Origin: Pantoea coffeiphila
GTDB taxonomy: Bacteria; Pseudomonadota; Gammaproteobacteria; Enterobacterales; Enterobacteriaceae
Direction: 5' to 3'
Length of the DNA stretch: 64,000 nt
NCBI RefSeq assembly: GCF_016909495.1
Contig: NZ_JAFBFW010000004.1
Span: 248,001-312,000 of the forward strand
The translations under genes and the position numbers were made by a program. Shown piece by piece: positions 39,287 through 49,559 of this stretch. Each line of letters starts with the position of its first letter. The stretch's first letter is position 1. The notes under the pieces are model-generated. The model was given only the letters and a program-made list of their open reading frames with translations, was not told the DNA's origin and did not search any database.

Positions 39287-40144
39287 TTACATATAGGCTA
39301 TTTGCACAACCGTCGAGCCGGTAAAATCCCCCACGTCACTGCTGGTAAAACCGACTAACCGCGTTTTTAACTTCAGCGCAACGTTATCCTTTAATGGTGT
39401 ACGTAAGGCTTTACCATATCCGGCCCCCCAGTCCAGCTCGGCATAGGTACGGCTGGACCCATTCATTGGAACCCTTTCTTGCCCCCCCGTTGAAATAGTG
39501 ACGTAACGCTCAACACCCGGCGTACACTGCAAAGTATAAGGTGTGATCACCTCTCGGGTACTGACCTCTTCAGGGGCAACCGTACCGAAGGAAACCTCCA
39601 GAGTATTAGGACTGAGCTTGCAATCCGAAGCAGGCATATAGGTATAGGTGCAAGGTGACGCTCTCGGTAGACCATTAATCGGTTCATTGGCCCCCGGCCA
39701 GCCTCTGTTTATTGTTGGCACAATATACACACAATCAGCGCGAGTAGGCACCTTTGCGCCATAGGGAACCGTATACCCCACTTTAGCCTGGCGATACATT
39801 GCGTTCCGATTAGCAGTAGTGCTGGCAAAATTCCCGAGTGTGGGGTACTGAGAATCATCGTATGTGGCTGGCCATCCTGGATCGTCTGTATAAGCTCCGG
39901 AAAAGGCGAAACGCAGCTTGCAGCCTGATCGTTTATAACATGGATTCGGGGTTGGATCGTCGAAATCCACGCCAACGATTTGCACATAGGCCCAAACGTT
40001 ATAAGAGGACTCCCCCCCCGGTAAAGTTGTCGGTGTTACCCAGGCTGAAGACATAGACAGTTGAAACAGCGCATTCGCAGTTAAGGGAAAAAGCCCCCCG
40101 CTCAGCATTGCAACAATACAAAAAAACCAGACCTTCGCTTTCAT
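39287..40144 (-). CDS. Secreted two-domain fimbrial-adhesin-like protein (MrpH-like), orphan
   Basis: The 285-residue protein has a signal peptide (cleavage near NALF, residues ~24-27). The N-terminal ~170 residues are rich in Tyr, Pro and Cys pairs (PNPCYKRSGCKLRFAF; ADCVYIVP; SPCTYTYMP). The C-terminal ~110 residues look like a pilin domain: a Cys-containing start (CKLSPNTLEVSFGTV), a second Cys (LQCTPGVERYVTIS) and the end DVGDFTGSTVVQIAYM with penultimate Tyr. That two-domain plan is that of MrpH-type tip adhesins. No chaperone, usher or major pilin is nearby. It may be a solitary remnant or use another locus. Confidence 0.65.
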   Translation of the reverse strand: MKAKVWFFCIVAMLSGGLFPLTANALFQLSMSSAWVTPTTLPGGESSYNVWAYVQIVGVDFDDPTPNPCYKRSGCKLRFAFSGAYTDDPGWPATYDDSQYPTLGNFASTTANRNAMYRQAKVGYTVPYGAKVPTRADCVYIVPTINRGWPGANEPINGLPRASPCTYTYMPASDCKLSPNTLEVSFGTVAPEEVSTREVITPYTLQCTPGVERYVTISTGGQERVPMNGSSRTYAELDWGAGYGKALRTPLKDNVALKLKTRLVGFTSSDVGDFTGSTVVQIAYM

Positions 40145-40415
40145 AAAAAATCATTCTCTAAATCAATCCCTGATTCAGAGATCATACCATTAAGAAAAAA
40201 CCATCAAATAGTAATAATCGCAAGGCGACATATTCGATATTTTACCCTGCAGCTATTATGAAAACAGGCGCCTTGCCGGTGAGGAGGTCTTTAATCGTGG
40301 GGGAGAATTAGATAAGTGTGAGCATAAAGTCATTATGGCGTGCGCAGTACGCCCACGCAGGGAACGTACTGCCTGACAGCAAATGGAAAAAAGACGGTGC
40401 TTTGCGCAAATACGC
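40145..40415. other. Intergenic region between adhesin-like gene and yfcA
   Basis: This 271-bp stretch has no convincing gene. The part next to the adhesin-like start (to about 40240) is AT-rich and should hold its promoter. An inverted repeat GCAGTACG/CGTACTGC (40344-40351 with 40365-40372) lies toward the yfcA end and may be a weak yfcA terminator, although no U-tract follows. Confidence 0.4.
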
Positions 40416-41213
40416 CTACAGCGCGTGGAACCAGGCGATAATTTCCGCTCCATGGCTGTCAAACAGCAGCTTGGCGCTCATCACCGCTGAAACAATCACG
40501 ATCATCGGGCGGATCAGCTTCTGGCCTTTACTCAGCACCATTCTGGCCCCCAGACGCGCACCGCACACCTGTCCCGCCAGCATCACCACGCCCACGCCCC
40601 ACACCACCTTGCCACCGAGCATAAACAGCAGCAGGCCGCCGAGATTCGAGGTGAAGTTCAGCACTTTGGCATGCGCGGTTGATTTCGCCAGGTTGTAGCC
40701 GCACAGGGTGACGAACGCCAGCGCATAAAACGATCCCGCACCCGGCCCGAAGAAGCCGTCATAGAAACCGACGCAGCCCCCGGCGACCAGCGCAAAGGGC
40801 AGGCCGTGCAGGCGACGATGGCGATCCTCTTCGCCGATGCGCGGCATCAGCAGGAAGTACAGGCCAATGGCAATCACCAGCAGCGGCAGCAGCTGGCGCA
40901 GAATATCGCCTTTAACGTGCTGCACCAGCAGCGCGCCGCAGATCGACCCTAAAAAGGTCAGCGCGATATTCAACTTCTGCTCGCGCAGATCCACCGCCTT
41001 GCGGCGAATAAAATAGAGACTGGCGGAGAACGAGCCGCCCACCGACTGCAGCTTGTTGGTGGCCAGCGCCTGTGCCGGAGAAAGCCCGGCGGCCAGCAGT
41101 GCCGGAACGGTCAGTAGCCCACCGCCTCCGGCGATTGAATCAATAAAACCGGCAAGTAATGCCACCAGAAACAGCACCCCCAGTAACCACGGGGCAACGG
41201 CAAACCACTCCAT
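40416..41213 (-). CDS. yfcA: TSUP-family membrane transporter YfcA
   Basis: The 265-residue inner-membrane protein (E. coli YfcA 269 aa) belongs to the TauE/SafE sulfite or organosulfur exporter family. About eight hydrophobic helices are visible. The family motif LAGFIDSIAGGGGLLTVPALL lies near residue 20 and GFYDGFFGPGAGSFYALAF near 155. Its place ahead of mepA, on the same strand, is conserved. The substrate is unknown. Confidence 0.93.
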   Translation of the reverse strand: MEWFAVAPWLLGVLFLVALLAGFIDSIAGGGGLLTVPALLAAGLSPAQALATNKLQSVGGSFSASLYFIRRKAVDLREQKLNIALTFLGSICGALLVQHVKGDILRQLLPLLVIAIGLYFLLMPRIGEEDRHRRLHGLPFALVAGGCVGFYDGFFGPGAGSFYALAFVTLCGYNLAKSTAHAKVLNFTSNLGGLLLFMLGGKVVWGVGVVMLAGQVCGARLGARMVLSKGQKLIRPMIVIVSAVMSAKLLFDSHGAEIIAWFHAL

Positions 41214-41245
41214 CTGAATTCCTTAAATCCTGAATGTAACGGCGA

Positions 41246-42070
41246 TCACAGCAAATGCCGATCCAGCAGCGCCTGGCAGGCCTGCGGCAGCGGCGGCGGC
41301 TCGCGTTTTACCGGCGGAGTCGTACCCGGCTTCGGTGGAGCAAACCAGCTTTGCAGCTCGGCTCCGCAGCCGTCGCCCGCAGGCGGCAGCGGCTGATCCT
41401 CACACTGCAGGCTGCCCGCCGGGCAGCGCAGGCGCACGTGCATGTGTGCACGGTGCTGGAACCACGGACGCACCTTGCGCAGCCAGTCACGGTCGGCACC
41501 GGCATCGGCACACAGCTGCTTTTTGATCGCCGGATTGACGAAGATACGCGTCACGTCATTGTCCTTCGCGGCCAGCTTGATCAGGCTGTCTATCTGCGGC
41601 TGCCAGTGGCGCGCAACGACGTTTTTACCGTCGGCGCTGACCAGATCCAGCGGCTGCGGCTTCAGCAGCATCTGCTGCGTCCAGCGCTGCTTCGGCAGCT
41701 GGAGCCAGATATCCACGTCCAGACCGGACTGATGGCTGGCGTGGCCGCTGCTGAAGCGCCCGCCGGCCGCCATGCCCATATCCCCCACCAGCACTTCGCC
41801 CAGACCCAGCTGGGTGGTGCGCGTGCTAAGGCGCTGGATAAAGGCGATCAGGTCAGGATGACCAAAATAACGACGCTGATCGGTGCGCATCACCTGATAA
41901 CCCGGTGCCTCCAGCGGCAGCGCCTGAGCGCCGATAATACAGCCGTTAGAGAACGCGCCAATCGACTGCGGCGCACCGCTAATCGGCTGACGGATCGTCT
42001 GCCACGGCGTGGCCGCCAGGGAAGCCGCAGAAATCAGCAGGGAGCACAGCACAAGCAGCGTCTTTTTCAT
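41246..42070 (-). CDS. mepA: Penicillin-insensitive murein DD-endopeptidase MepA
   Basis: The 274-residue protein has a signal peptide ([15 protein letters not shown]) and the LAS-type zinc peptidase fold of peptidase family M74. Metal and active residues lie in [21 protein letters not shown] (HxxxxxxxD motif) and the later [14 protein letters not shown]. It cuts D-Ala-meso-DAP crosslinks in periplasmic murein. The C-terminus is proline rich. It follows aroC closely (5 bp), the conserved operon aroC-mepA. Confidence 0.96.
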   Translation of the reverse strand: MKKTLLVLCSLLISAASLAATPWQTIRQPISGAPQSIGAFSNGCIIGAQALPLEAPGYQVMRTDQRRYFGHPDLIAFIQRLSTRTTQLGLGEVLVGDMGMAAGGRFSSGHASHQSGLDVDIWLQLPKQRWTQQMLLKPQPLDLVSADGKNVVARHWQPQIDSLIKLAAKDNDVTRIFVNPAIKKQLCADAGADRDWLRKVRPWFQHRAHMHVRLRCPAGSLQCEDQPLPPAGDGCGAELQSWFAPPKPGTTPPVKREPPPLPQACQALLDRHLL

Positions 42071-42075
42071 CGTCG

Positions 42076-43161
42076 TTACCAGCGTGGGATATCGGTATGA
42101 ACATCCGCATTCTGCGCGCGGTGGCGCAGCAGGTGGTCCATCAGCACAATCGCCATCATCGCTTCGGCGATCGGCACTGCGCGAATGCCCACGCAGGGAT
42201 CGTGACGCCCCTTGGTGATCATCTCCACTTCTTCACCACTGCGGGTGATGGTCTGACCCGGTACGGTAATGCTGGAAGTCGGCTTCATCGCCAGGTGCGC
42301 AATAATCGTCTGGCCGCTGCTGATGCCGCCGAGAATGCCGCCCGCGTGGTTGCTCTGGAAACCGTTAGCACGGATTTCATCACGATGCTGGCTGCCGCGC
42401 TGGTTAACCACCGCGAAACCGTCACCGATTTCAATGCCCTTCACCGCGTTGATGCTCATCAGCGCGTGCGCCAGGTCGGCGTCCAGGCGATCGAAAACCG
42501 GCTCGCCGAGGCCCACCGGAACGCGCTCCGCCATAACCGTCACTTTTGCGCCAATCGAGTCGCCCTCTTTTTTCAGGCCGCGCATCAGTTCATCCAGCGC
42601 GTCGATTTTGTCCGGGTCCGGGCAGAAGAACGGGTTCTGCTCAACCTGATCCCAGTCCTTCAGCTCGCAGGCCACGTCGCCGATCTGTGCCAGGTAGCCG
42701 CGCACTTTAATACCGTGCTTCATTTCCAGGTATTTTTTAGCAATGGCTCCCGCCGCGACGCGCATAGCGGTTTCACGGGCGGATGAACGACCGCCGCCGC
42801 GATAGTCGCGGAAGCCGTATTTTTGATCGTAGGTGTAATCGGCATGGCCAGGACGGAACAGATCTTTGATCGTGCCGTAATCCTGTGAACGCTGGTCGGT
42901 GTTTTCAATCAGCAGGCCGATGCTGGTGCCGGTGGTGCGGCCTTCAAACACGCCGGAAAGGATTTTGACCTGATCCGGTTCGCGGCGCTGGGTGGTATAG
43001 CGCGAGGTGCCAGGGCGGCGACGGTCAAGGTCGTGCTGCAAATCGGCTTCGGTCAGTGGAATGCCCGGCGGCACGCCGTCAACGATACAGCCGAGGGCGA
43101 TACCGTGCGATTCGCCGAACGTCGTTACCCGAAATACTTGTCCAATGGTATTACCCGCCAT
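42076..43161 (-). CDS. aroC: Chorismate synthase AroC
   Basis: The 361-residue protein is the E. coli length. It makes chorismate from EPSP, the last common step to aromatic amino acids, with reduced FMN. The three family signatures are visible: [21 protein letters not shown] near the N-terminus, [20 protein letters not shown] in the middle and [21 protein letters not shown] (three stretches) toward the C-terminus. It lies 26 bp after prmB on the same strand, so prmB-aroC-mepA-yfcA probably form one operon. Confidence 0.98.
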   Translation of the reverse strand: MAGNTIGQVFRVTTFGESHGIALGCIVDGVPPGIPLTEADLQHDLDRRRPGTSRYTTQRREPDQVKILSGVFEGRTTGTSIGLLIENTDQRSQDYGTIKDLFRPGHADYTYDQKYGFRDYRGGGRSSARETAMRVAAGAIAKKYLEMKHGIKVRGYLAQIGDVACELKDWDQVEQNPFFCPDPDKIDALDELMRGLKKEGDSIGAKVTVMAERVPVGLGEPVFDRLDADLAHALMSINAVKGIEIGDGFAVVNQRGSQHRDEIRANGFQSNHAGGILGGISSGQTIIAHLAMKPTSSITVPGQTITRSGEEVEMITKGRHDPCVGIRAVPIAEAMMAIVLMDHLLRHRAQNADVHTDIPRW

Positions 43162-43187
43162 GCTGGCTCCTCGATCTGTTTTTCTAA

Positions 43188-44120
43188 TTAGTCTTTGTAA
43201 ATTTTGAAGTGATGCTGAGCATCGATAATCTGTTGTTTAGTCAGCATAAACACGCCGTCACCGCCGTTGTCGAACTCCAGCCAGGTGAAGGGCACATCCG
43301 GGTACTGTTCAATCATGTGCACCATGCTGTTGCCCACTTCGCAAATCAGCACGCCGTCATCGCTCAGATAGTTTGGCGCACAGGCCAGAATGCGGCGCAC
43401 CAGCTTCAGGCCGTCGCGCCCTGCGGCCAGGCCCAGCTCCGGCTCGTGGCGATATTCATCAGGCAGATCGTCCATATCGTCCGCGTCAACGTACGGCGGG
43501 TTGGTGACGATCAGATCGTACTGCGTTTCCGGCAGTCCGCGGAACAGGTCGGCGCGGATCGGCGTAACGTGCTGGTCAAGACCGTGAGCGCTGATGTTCT
43601 GCTCGGTGACCGCCAGCGCGTCGGTTGAGATATCTACCGCATCCACTTCCGCTTCAGGGAAGGCGTAGGCACAGGCGATGGCAATGCAGCCGCTGCCGGT
43701 ACACATATCCAGAATGTGGCGCGGCTCATCGTTGATGATGCCGGAGAAACGGTTGTTGATCAGCTCACCCACCGGCGAGCGCGGAACCAGTACCCGCTCA
43801 TCAACGTAAAATTCATGGCCGCAGAACCAGGCTTTATTGGTCAGATAGGCCACCGGAATGCGCTCGTTAACGCGGCGAATCACCCGCTCAACGATGCGGT
43901 GACGCTCGCTGGAGGTCAGACGCGCGGTGCGCATATCTTCCGGGATATCCAGCGGCAGGTAGAGCGTTGGCAGCACCAGCTGAACGGCTTCGTCCCAGGG
44001 ATTGTCGGTGCCGTGGCCGTACCAGATATCAGCAGCAGAAAAGCGGCTGACCGACCAGCGCAACATATCCTGAATGGTGTGCAGTTCATTCACTGCTTCA
44101 TCGACGAAAATTTTGTCCAA
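43188..44120 (-). CDS. prmB: Ribosomal protein uL3 glutamine methyltransferase PrmB
   Basis: The 310-residue protein methylates Gln150 of ribosomal protein uL3 using S-adenosylmethionine. The catalytic NPPY lies at residues 207-210, and the SAM-binding [19 protein letters not shown] near 137-155. The N-terminal helical domain is typical for PrmB and PrmC. The gene is divergent from smrB, as in E. coli, and leads the aroC operon. Confidence 0.97.
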   Translation of the reverse strand: MDKIFVDEAVNELHTIQDMLRWSVSRFSAADIWYGHGTDNPWDEAVQLVLPTLYLPLDIPEDMRTARLTSSERHRIVERVIRRVNERIPVAYLTNKAWFCGHEFYVDERVLVPRSPVGELINNRFSGIINDEPRHILDMCTGSGCIAIACAYAFPEAEVDAVDISTDALAVTEQNISAHGLDQHVTPIRADLFRGLPETQYDLIVTNPPYVDADDMDDLPDEYRHEPELGLAAGRDGLKLVRRILACAPNYLSDDGVLICEVGNSMVHMIEQYPDVPFTWLEFDNGGDGVFMLTKQQIIDAQHHFKIYKD

Positions 44121-44321
44121 AGTGCCCTCCGCAGGCCGTTCGTTAAACCCGGGCGCTAGTTTGCCACGAAGACGCAGATAATTCAGCGCGAGGGGGTGAA
44201 AAAGCTGAGATTTGTTTAGTCACCGGGGGAAGAAAAGGTAGACTAGCGGCTGAAAACAGTATGATGATGCTGAATGCTGGCCTGATGCCCGCGCTATTCT
44301 GAGAACAAGCAGTGAGTTGAG

Positions 44322-44873
44322 ATGAATAAAAAAGAGAAACTGAGCGTGGAGGACAAGGCGCTGTTTCGCGGGCTGATGAGCGGGACGCGCAAGCTGGCGC
44401 AGGACACCATTGTGCACAAACCGCCGCGTAAAAAAATCAGCGAAGTGCCGCAAAAACGCCTGCTGTCCGAGCAGATGGATGCAAGCCACTACTTTTCCGA
44501 TGAATTCCAGCCGTTGCTGGCCAACGAAGGCCCGGTTCGCTATGTGCGATCCGACGTCAGCCACTATGAGTTAAAAAAACTGCGGCGCGGCGACTATACG
44601 CCGGAGATTTTTCTCGATCTGCACGGTTTGACCCAGCAACAGGCCAAGCAGGAGCTCGGTGCGCTGATTGCCGCCTGTCGGCGCGAGCATATTTTTTGCG
44701 CCAGCGTGATGCACGGGCACGGCAAACATATTCTGAAGCAGCAGACGCCGCTGTGGCTGGCCCAGCATCCGTGGGTCACGGCGTTTCATCAGGCACCCAA
44801 GCTGTTCGGTGGCGATGCGGCCCTGCTGGTGCTGATTGAAGTGGAAGAATGGACGCCGCCGGAACTGCCATAA
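44322..44873 (+). CDS. smrB: Ribosome rescue endonuclease SmrB
   Basis: The 183-residue protein (E. coli YfcN/SmrB 183 aa) cleaves mRNA between collided ribosomes. The N-terminal helical extension, which docks to the ribosome, runs to about residue 90. The Smr domain follows with [16 protein letters not shown] and the catalytic-type motif [17 protein letters not shown]. The start at 44322 is preceded by GTGAGTTGAG. It is divergent from prmB and convergent with sixA. Confidence 0.95.
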   Translation: MNKKEKLSVEDKALFRGLMSGTRKLAQDTIVHKPPRKKISEVPQKRLLSEQMDASHYFSDEFQPLLANEGPVRYVRSDVSHYELKKLRRGDYTPEIFLDLHGLTQQQAKQELGALIAACRREHIFCASVMHGHGKHILKQQTPLWLAQHPWVTAFHQAPKLFGGDAALLVLIEVEEWTPPELP

Positions 44874-44966
44874 AGATTTCGGCCTTTGCGCAAGAGGTCG
44901 GGACTAAAAAGGTGGGCGGGACAATATGGGCCGACCGCAGAACGAGGCCGACCCCGGAGCCGTAAG

Positions 44967-45449
44967 CTAGATCGCTTTGGCGAGTTTGGCGGGTGAAACC
45001 TGCCACTCAAGTTTGCCCTGGGCGCTGTCCGGATCGAAATCCACGCAGGCAATGGCGGAGGTTGAAAACATCGGCGGCGCTTCCTGCGGGCACAGTTCTG
45101 CAACCAGATACCCCACCAGCGGCAGGTGCGAAATCACCAGCACCGATTTTACACCTTTATCAGCCAGCACCTGCAGGTAACATGCCACCTGGGCGGGATC
45201 GCCACCGGGCGTCAGCTCCGGCAGCACCTCTTCACCTGCCGGCAGCGCCAGCGCTTCACGCACGGTGTTAAGGGTCTGCTTTGCACGCAGGTAAGGGCTC
45301 ACCAGCACACGTTCGATATCCACAGACTGACCGTTAAGCCAGGCCGCCATTTGACGGGACTCATCACAGCCGCAGTGGGTCAGAGGTCTTACTGAATCAC
45401 TGGCTGCATCCAGAGCCGCATCACCGTGACGCATTATAAAAACTTGCAT
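44967..45449 (-). CDS. sixA: Phosphohistidine phosphatase SixA
   Basis: The 160-residue protein begins MQVFIMRHGDAALDAAS, with catalytic His8 in the RHG motif of the histidine phosphatase superfamily. The second His is in VLVISHLPLVGYL near residue 107. SixA dephosphorylates phosphohistidine proteins such as ArcB and NPr. It is convergent with smrB and lies downstream of fadJ on the same strand, with a 170-bp gap that contains a long stem structure. Confidence 0.96.
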   Translation of the reverse strand: MQVFIMRHGDAALDAASDSVRPLTHCGCDESRQMAAWLNGQSVDIERVLVSPYLRAKQTLNTVREALALPAGEEVLPELTPGGDPAQVACYLQVLADKGVKSVLVISHLPLVGYLVAELCPQEAPPMFSTSAIACVDFDPDSAQGKLEWQVSPAKLAKAI

Positions 45450-45481
45450 ATAGCACCGCTGTTGTTAAACAAAAACGCCGG

Positions 45482-45533
45482 AGGTACAACGCCACCGACT
45501 CTTCATTCAGAGAATGAACGGTGTGTTGTACCT
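45482..45533. other. Long imperfect stem-loop between sixA and fadJ
   Basis: Three nested perfect segments form one stem: AGGTACAAC with GTTGTACCT (9 bp), CACCG with CGGTG (5 bp), and TTCATTC with GAATGAA (7 bp) around an AGA loop. Together they give 21 base pairs over 52 nt. On the minus strand a TTTTTG tract follows about 10 nt downstream. It could be the fadIJ terminator, a processed small RNA or a dispersed repeat. Confidence 0.6.
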
Positions 45534-45619
45534 AATGCCTTTAGTATAGTCAACCGATTGTTTACTTAGTGAGCGACCGGTATAACACCCCGACAGAGCA
45601 ACCTACTTACTGGTCAGAA

Positions 45620-47776
45620 TTAACTCGCTGAAACGCCGCCGCTATCCAGCGTAACATCCGGTCCGTAGAAGGTTTTCTGTTCTTCCATCATTTTTTTCAG
45701 CCGTTCGCAGGGCGCAAAGCGAGAGCCAAATCGCTGCTCCAGCTGCTCGAGGGCCGCGACCACCTGAGCGATCCCCATCCGGTCCATGTAGCGGAACGGC
45801 CCGCCGAGAAACGGTGGGAAACCAATGCCGAACACCGCACCGATATCGCCATCCCGCACGCTGCCCACCACCTGTTCATCCAGAGTGCGGGCCGCCTCGT
45901 TGAGCATCATCATCACACAACGCGTAGCAATATCTTGTGCGCTAAGACAAGGTTTTGGCGACAGCTTCAGCAGGCGATAGATCTCCGCATCGGCCTTTTT
46001 CTTCCCGCCCGGGCGTTTGCCGTAAAGATAAAAGCCCCGACCGTTTTTACGCCCCTTACGGTTATCGTTAAGCACTGCGCCCAGCGCCGATGGCAGCGCA
46101 AAACGCTCACCCCACGCCTTTTCCAGCACCGGCATAATATGTGTGCCGACATCAATGCCGACTTCATCCAGCAGCTGCACCGGGCCAACGGGGAAGCCAA
46201 ACTTCACCAGCGCATCGTCAATCGCTTCGATCGGTTCCCCGGCCAGCAGGCAGTGCATCGCCTCAATCACATAGGGGGCAAGGATGCGGTTAACGTAAAA
46301 ACCGGCTTTATCCGCCACCACAATCGCCGTTTTGCCCTGTTTTTTCGCCAGCGCCACCGCCGTTGCTACGGTCACATCGCTGGTGCCCGAGTGCGGGATG
46401 ACCTCAACCAGCGGCATTTTTTCCGGCGGGCTGAAATAGTGCAGGCCGATGACGTTTTCCGGCCGCTGCGCGTGGGCAGCGATATCGGTAATCGGCAGCG
46501 AAGAGGTATTGGAGGCAAAGATCGTCTGCGGCCCGCAGTGGGCTTCAACTTCCGCTACCATTTTTTGCTTGAGGGCCAGGTCTTCAAACACCGCTTCAAT
46601 AATCACATCGCGCTGGCTGAAGCCCTGATAATCGGTCGATCCGGTAATCAGCGCCATCTGCTGCTGTCGCCCGGCTTCCGTCAGATGGCGACGTTTCACC
46701 GCTTTGCTTAATACCTGCCAGCTGGTTTTCAGCGCGTGGTTGATGCCCTGCGCATTAATATCCTTGATGCGCACCGGCAGCCCTGCGCGCGTGGCGGTCA
46801 CGCAGGCAATACCGCCGCCCATCAGTCCCCCGCCCAGTACGCCAATGCTGTGCAGCGTTCGCGGTTTGCCTGCGGCTCCCGGATCTTTTTTCAGCGCGGT
46901 GGTGGCAAAAAACAGCCCGCGCAGTGCCGACGATTCCGGCGTCATCGCCAGCTCGCCAAAGGCCCTCGCCTCCGCTTCGTAGCCGCTGCTGCTGCCCTGT
47001 TCCAGCCCCTGGCGCGCTACCGTCAGGATTTTATCCACCGCCGGATAGTTGCCGTGAGTCTTCGCCTGCGCACGGCGTTTCGCCATGTTAAACAGCAGCG
47101 CCCTTCCGGCCGGACCGCTCAGCAGCCGCTCGCGCAGCGGCAGCGGTTTTCTTGCCTCACGCGCTTTAAGGACCATTTTAACTGCCGTTTCCAGCAGGAT
47201 AGCGTGCGGCACGGCTTCATCCACCAGCCCGCATTTCAATGCCTGCCGCGGGCGCAGGGTTTTCCCTGACAGAATCATATCCAGCGCCACCGAGGCACCG
47301 ATTAACCGCGGCAGGCGCTGTGTGCCGCCGGAACCCGGTAGCAATCCCAGCTGCACCTCCGGTAATCCCAGCCGGGTTTTCTCATCAAGGCTGCAGACGC
47401 GATGATGGCAGGACAGCGCCAGCTCAAGACCGCCGCCAAGACAGGCCCCGTGGATCGCCGCGACCACCGGTACCGGCAATCCTGCAATTTCGGCCATCAC
47501 CTTCTGCCCCTGCTGCGCCAGCTTTTCCGCCTGCTGCGCACTGTGGCACGCGGCAATCATCGCGATGTCCGCACCGGCAATAAACGAGTCCGCCTTGCCG
47601 GAGACGATCACCAACCCGGCCAGCTGCGGATTGGCGCAGGCGCGCTTGAGTACGCTGCGGATCTCGCCGGCAAACTCGGCCTTGAGGGTGTTCATCTTCT
47701 CGCCCGGCACGTCGATGGTAATCACCCCGACGTTGTCCAGCCGCATCGTCAGAGTAAATGCTGATGACTGTTCCAT
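45620..47776 (-). CDS. fadJ: Fatty acid oxidation complex alpha subunit FadJ
   Basis: The 718-residue protein (E. coli 714 aa) is the anaerobic-type multifunctional subunit. The N-terminal crotonase domain has [14 protein letters not shown] and [20 protein letters not shown] with active-site Glu residues. The 3-hydroxyacyl-CoA dehydrogenase part starts near residue 310 ([16 protein letters not shown], Rossmann) and includes [19 protein letters not shown]. It hydrates enoyl-CoA and oxidises 3-hydroxyacyl-CoA. Its ATG overlaps the fadI stop by one base (TAATG). Confidence 0.98.
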   Translation of the reverse strand: MEQSSAFTLTMRLDNVGVITIDVPGEKMNTLKAEFAGEIRSVLKRACANPQLAGLVIVSGKADSFIAGADIAMIAACHSAQQAEKLAQQGQKVMAEIAGLPVPVVAAIHGACLGGGLELALSCHHRVCSLDEKTRLGLPEVQLGLLPGSGGTQRLPRLIGASVALDMILSGKTLRPRQALKCGLVDEAVPHAILLETAVKMVLKAREARKPLPLRERLLSGPAGRALLFNMAKRRAQAKTHGNYPAVDKILTVARQGLEQGSSSGYEAEARAFGELAMTPESSALRGLFFATTALKKDPGAAGKPRTLHSIGVLGGGLMGGGIACVTATRAGLPVRIKDINAQGINHALKTSWQVLSKAVKRRHLTEAGRQQQMALITGSTDYQGFSQRDVIIEAVFEDLALKQKMVAEVEAHCGPQTIFASNTSSLPITDIAAHAQRPENVIGLHYFSPPEKMPLVEVIPHSGTSDVTVATAVALAKKQGKTAIVVADKAGFYVNRILAPYVIEAMHCLLAGEPIEAIDDALVKFGFPVGPVQLLDEVGIDVGTHIMPVLEKAWGERFALPSALGAVLNDNRKGRKNGRGFYLYGKRPGGKKKADAEIYRLLKLSPKPCLSAQDIATRCVMMMLNEAARTLDEQVVGSVRDGDIGAVFGIGFPPFLGGPFRYMDRMGIAQVVAALEQLEQRFGSRFAPCERLKKMMEEQKTFYGPDVTLDSGGVSAS

Positions 47777-49086
47777 TATTCCGCCTCCAGAACCATTGCC
47801 GCGCCAAGACCACCCGCCGCGCAGGCGGTCACCAGCCCCAGACCGCCGCCGCGACGCCGCAGCTCATTCAGCGTTTGGGTGATCATCCGCGCTCCGGTGG
47901 CCGCAAATGGGTGGCCGTAGGCGATAGAGCCGCCCAGCACGTTAAAGATCTCTTCATTGACTTCGCCCAGCGCGTGCGGGCGATTCAGCACCTCGCGGGC
48001 GAAGCGCTCATCGGCGAACATTTTAAGATTAGCGAGCGTCTGCGCAGCAAACGCCTCGTGCATATCGATTAGCGTCAGATCGCTGAGGGTGATGCCCGCA
48101 CGCTCCAGCGCCAGCGGCGAGGACCACGCCGGTCCCAGCAGCATATCCTCGCGCACGCCAATCGCGGTGAAGGCGTAGCTGCGCAGATAGCCCAGCGGGG
48201 TGATGCCCAGCTCACGCGCGCGGGATTCGGTCATCAGGATCACCGCCGCTGCGCCGTCGGTGAGCGGCGTGCTGTTGGCGGCGGTCACCGTACCGTGGCG
48301 GCGATCGAACGCCGGCCGCAGGCGGGCATAGTCTTCCGGCTTTGAGTCGGGGCGCACGTTGTTGTCCTGTTCCAGCGCAGCCTGCCACGGGGGGGTAAAG
48401 GCGGTCATCACCTCCTGATTCAGCAGCCCCTGCTGCCAGGCACGCGCCGCGCGCTGGTGCGAACGATGCGCCAGCGCATCCTGCTGCTCGCGGCTGATAC
48501 CGTGGCTTTTTGCCATCTGCTCTGCGGTATCCCCCATCCTCAGCCCTGTGGAATATTCGGCTACCGCAGGCGGCACCGGCAGTAAATCGCGCGGGCGCAG
48601 CTGGCTGAACAGCTTGAGTTTTTGTGACAGGGTGCGCGCCTTGTTGAGATCGACCAGCGTTCTTGCCAGTTTGCGGCTGACGCCAATCGGCAATACGGAA
48701 GAGGAGTCGGCACCACCGGCGATCCCCACCTGAATACTGCCCGCCATCAGGCTTTCCGCCACGTTTACCACCGCCTGAAAGCTGGTGGCACAGGCGCGGC
48801 TGACGCTGTACGCGTCGGTGTGGACGCTCATACCGCTGGCCAGCACGATTTCCCGGGCAATATTTGGCGCTTCCGGCATCTGCACCACCTGGCCAAAGAC
48901 CAGCTGATCGATGATATCGGCGGGAATATCGCTGCGGGCCAGCAGCTCACTGACCACCATTCTGCCCAGCTCCAGCGCCGGGATGCCGTGGAAAGCCGTC
49001 GCCTGCTTAGCAAACGGCGTGCGCAGCCCGTGGGTTATGGCGATGCGGTCGCCCTGGCGCGTCAGCAAAGGTAGCGCTTTGCTCAT
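47776..49086 (-). CDS. fadI: 3-ketoacyl-CoA thiolase FadI
   Basis: The start is ATG 49086 ([17 protein letters not shown]) behind CAGGTGATAATA, giving 436 residues, the E. coli FadI length; a longer frame to 49128 is not supported. The nucleophilic Cys is in [16 protein letters not shown]. The His of the C-terminal region is in [13 protein letters not shown] and [17 protein letters not shown]. The final Cys is in [15 protein letters not shown]. It forms the tetrameric complex with FadJ. A FadR-like palindrome lies 45 bp upstream. Confidence 0.98.
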   Translation of the reverse strand: MSKALPLLTRQGDRIAITHGLRTPFAKQATAFHGIPALELGRMVVSELLARSDIPADIIDQLVFGQVVQMPEAPNIAREIVLASGMSVHTDAYSVSRACATSFQAVVNVAESLMAGSIQVGIAGGADSSSVLPIGVSRKLARTLVDLNKARTLSQKLKLFSQLRPRDLLPVPPAVAEYSTGLRMGDTAEQMAKSHGISREQQDALAHRSHQRAARAWQQGLLNQEVMTAFTPPWQAALEQDNNVRPDSKPEDYARLRPAFDRRHGTVTAANSTPLTDGAAAVILMTESRARELGITPLGYLRSYAFTAIGVREDMLLGPAWSSPLALERAGITLSDLTLIDMHEAFAAQTLANLKMFADERFAREVLNRPHALGEVNEEIFNVLGGSIAYGHPFAATGARMITQTLNELRRRGGGLGLVTACAAGGLGAAMVLEAE

Positions 49087-49130
49087 TATTATCACCTGTT
49101 TCGTGTCGATGGACGGCATCGCTGCCAAAG

Positions 49131-49141
49131 AGGTCTGACCT
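49131..49141. promoter_or_regulatory. FadR operator upstream of fadI
   Basis: AGGTCTGACCT is a perfect palindrome around a central base and matches the FadR core GGTCNGACC. It is placed 45 bp before the fadI start, where FadR repression of fadIJ is expected. Confidence 0.75.
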
Positions 49142-49213
49142 CCTCAGTGTTAACCAGAATATAACGGGGCGCTACGGCGGGAAGAAAAAAATGCGAGAGC
49201 AAACACGGTTTAA

Positions 49214-49232
49214 GGGGAGCTGGCCGCTCCCC
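49214..49232 (-). terminator. Hairpin downstream of yfcZ
   Basis: GGGGAGC-TGGCC-GCTCCCC forms a perfect 7-bp stem just after the yfcZ stop. On the minus strand it is followed by TTAAACC, a weak U-tract, so termination is probable but not certain. Confidence 0.5.
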
Positions 49233-49262
49233 ATAGCCTGTCAGTACAGGCAAGAGCGTGGT

Positions 49263-49559
49263 TCAGCGCAGACCAAGCTGGAATATCAGCGTTTCGGCCT
49301 GACAGCTAAAGGTAAAGCTACAGTCGAGCACCACGCCTTCCGGCGTTTCGGTAAACGTACTGTCGATCGCGCAGGGATCGGACTCAACCTCACGCGCTTT
49401 CGCTGTCAGCGAGGTCAGCATCGCTTCGGCTTCACTGCGGTTGGCAAAAGTACGATTGTAAGCCGCGGTGCAGTCGGTGTTATCCATCACGGTGCCCACA
49501 TCAACGCAGCAACAGGCTGCCGTTTCGCTGGCGCTACAGCGGTTAATTGCGTCGGTCAT
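49263..49559 (-). CDS. yfcZ: YfcZ/YiiS family protein
   Basis: The start is ATG 49559 (MTDAINRCSASETAACCC), because GGAGGATGAA immediately precedes it; the frame extends to 49574 but without such a signal. The 98-residue protein has the family's Cys-rich start (CCCVDVGTVMDN), then FANRSEAEAMLTSLTAKAREVESDPC and an ending SCQAETLIFQLGLR. The function of this family (DUF406) is unknown. The gene sits between fadI and fadL as in E. coli. Confidence 0.93.
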   Translation of the reverse strand: MTDAINRCSASETAACCCVDVGTVMDNTDCTAAYNRTFANRSEAEAMLTSLTAKAREVESDPCAIDSTFTETPEGVVLDCSFTFSCQAETLIFQLGLR

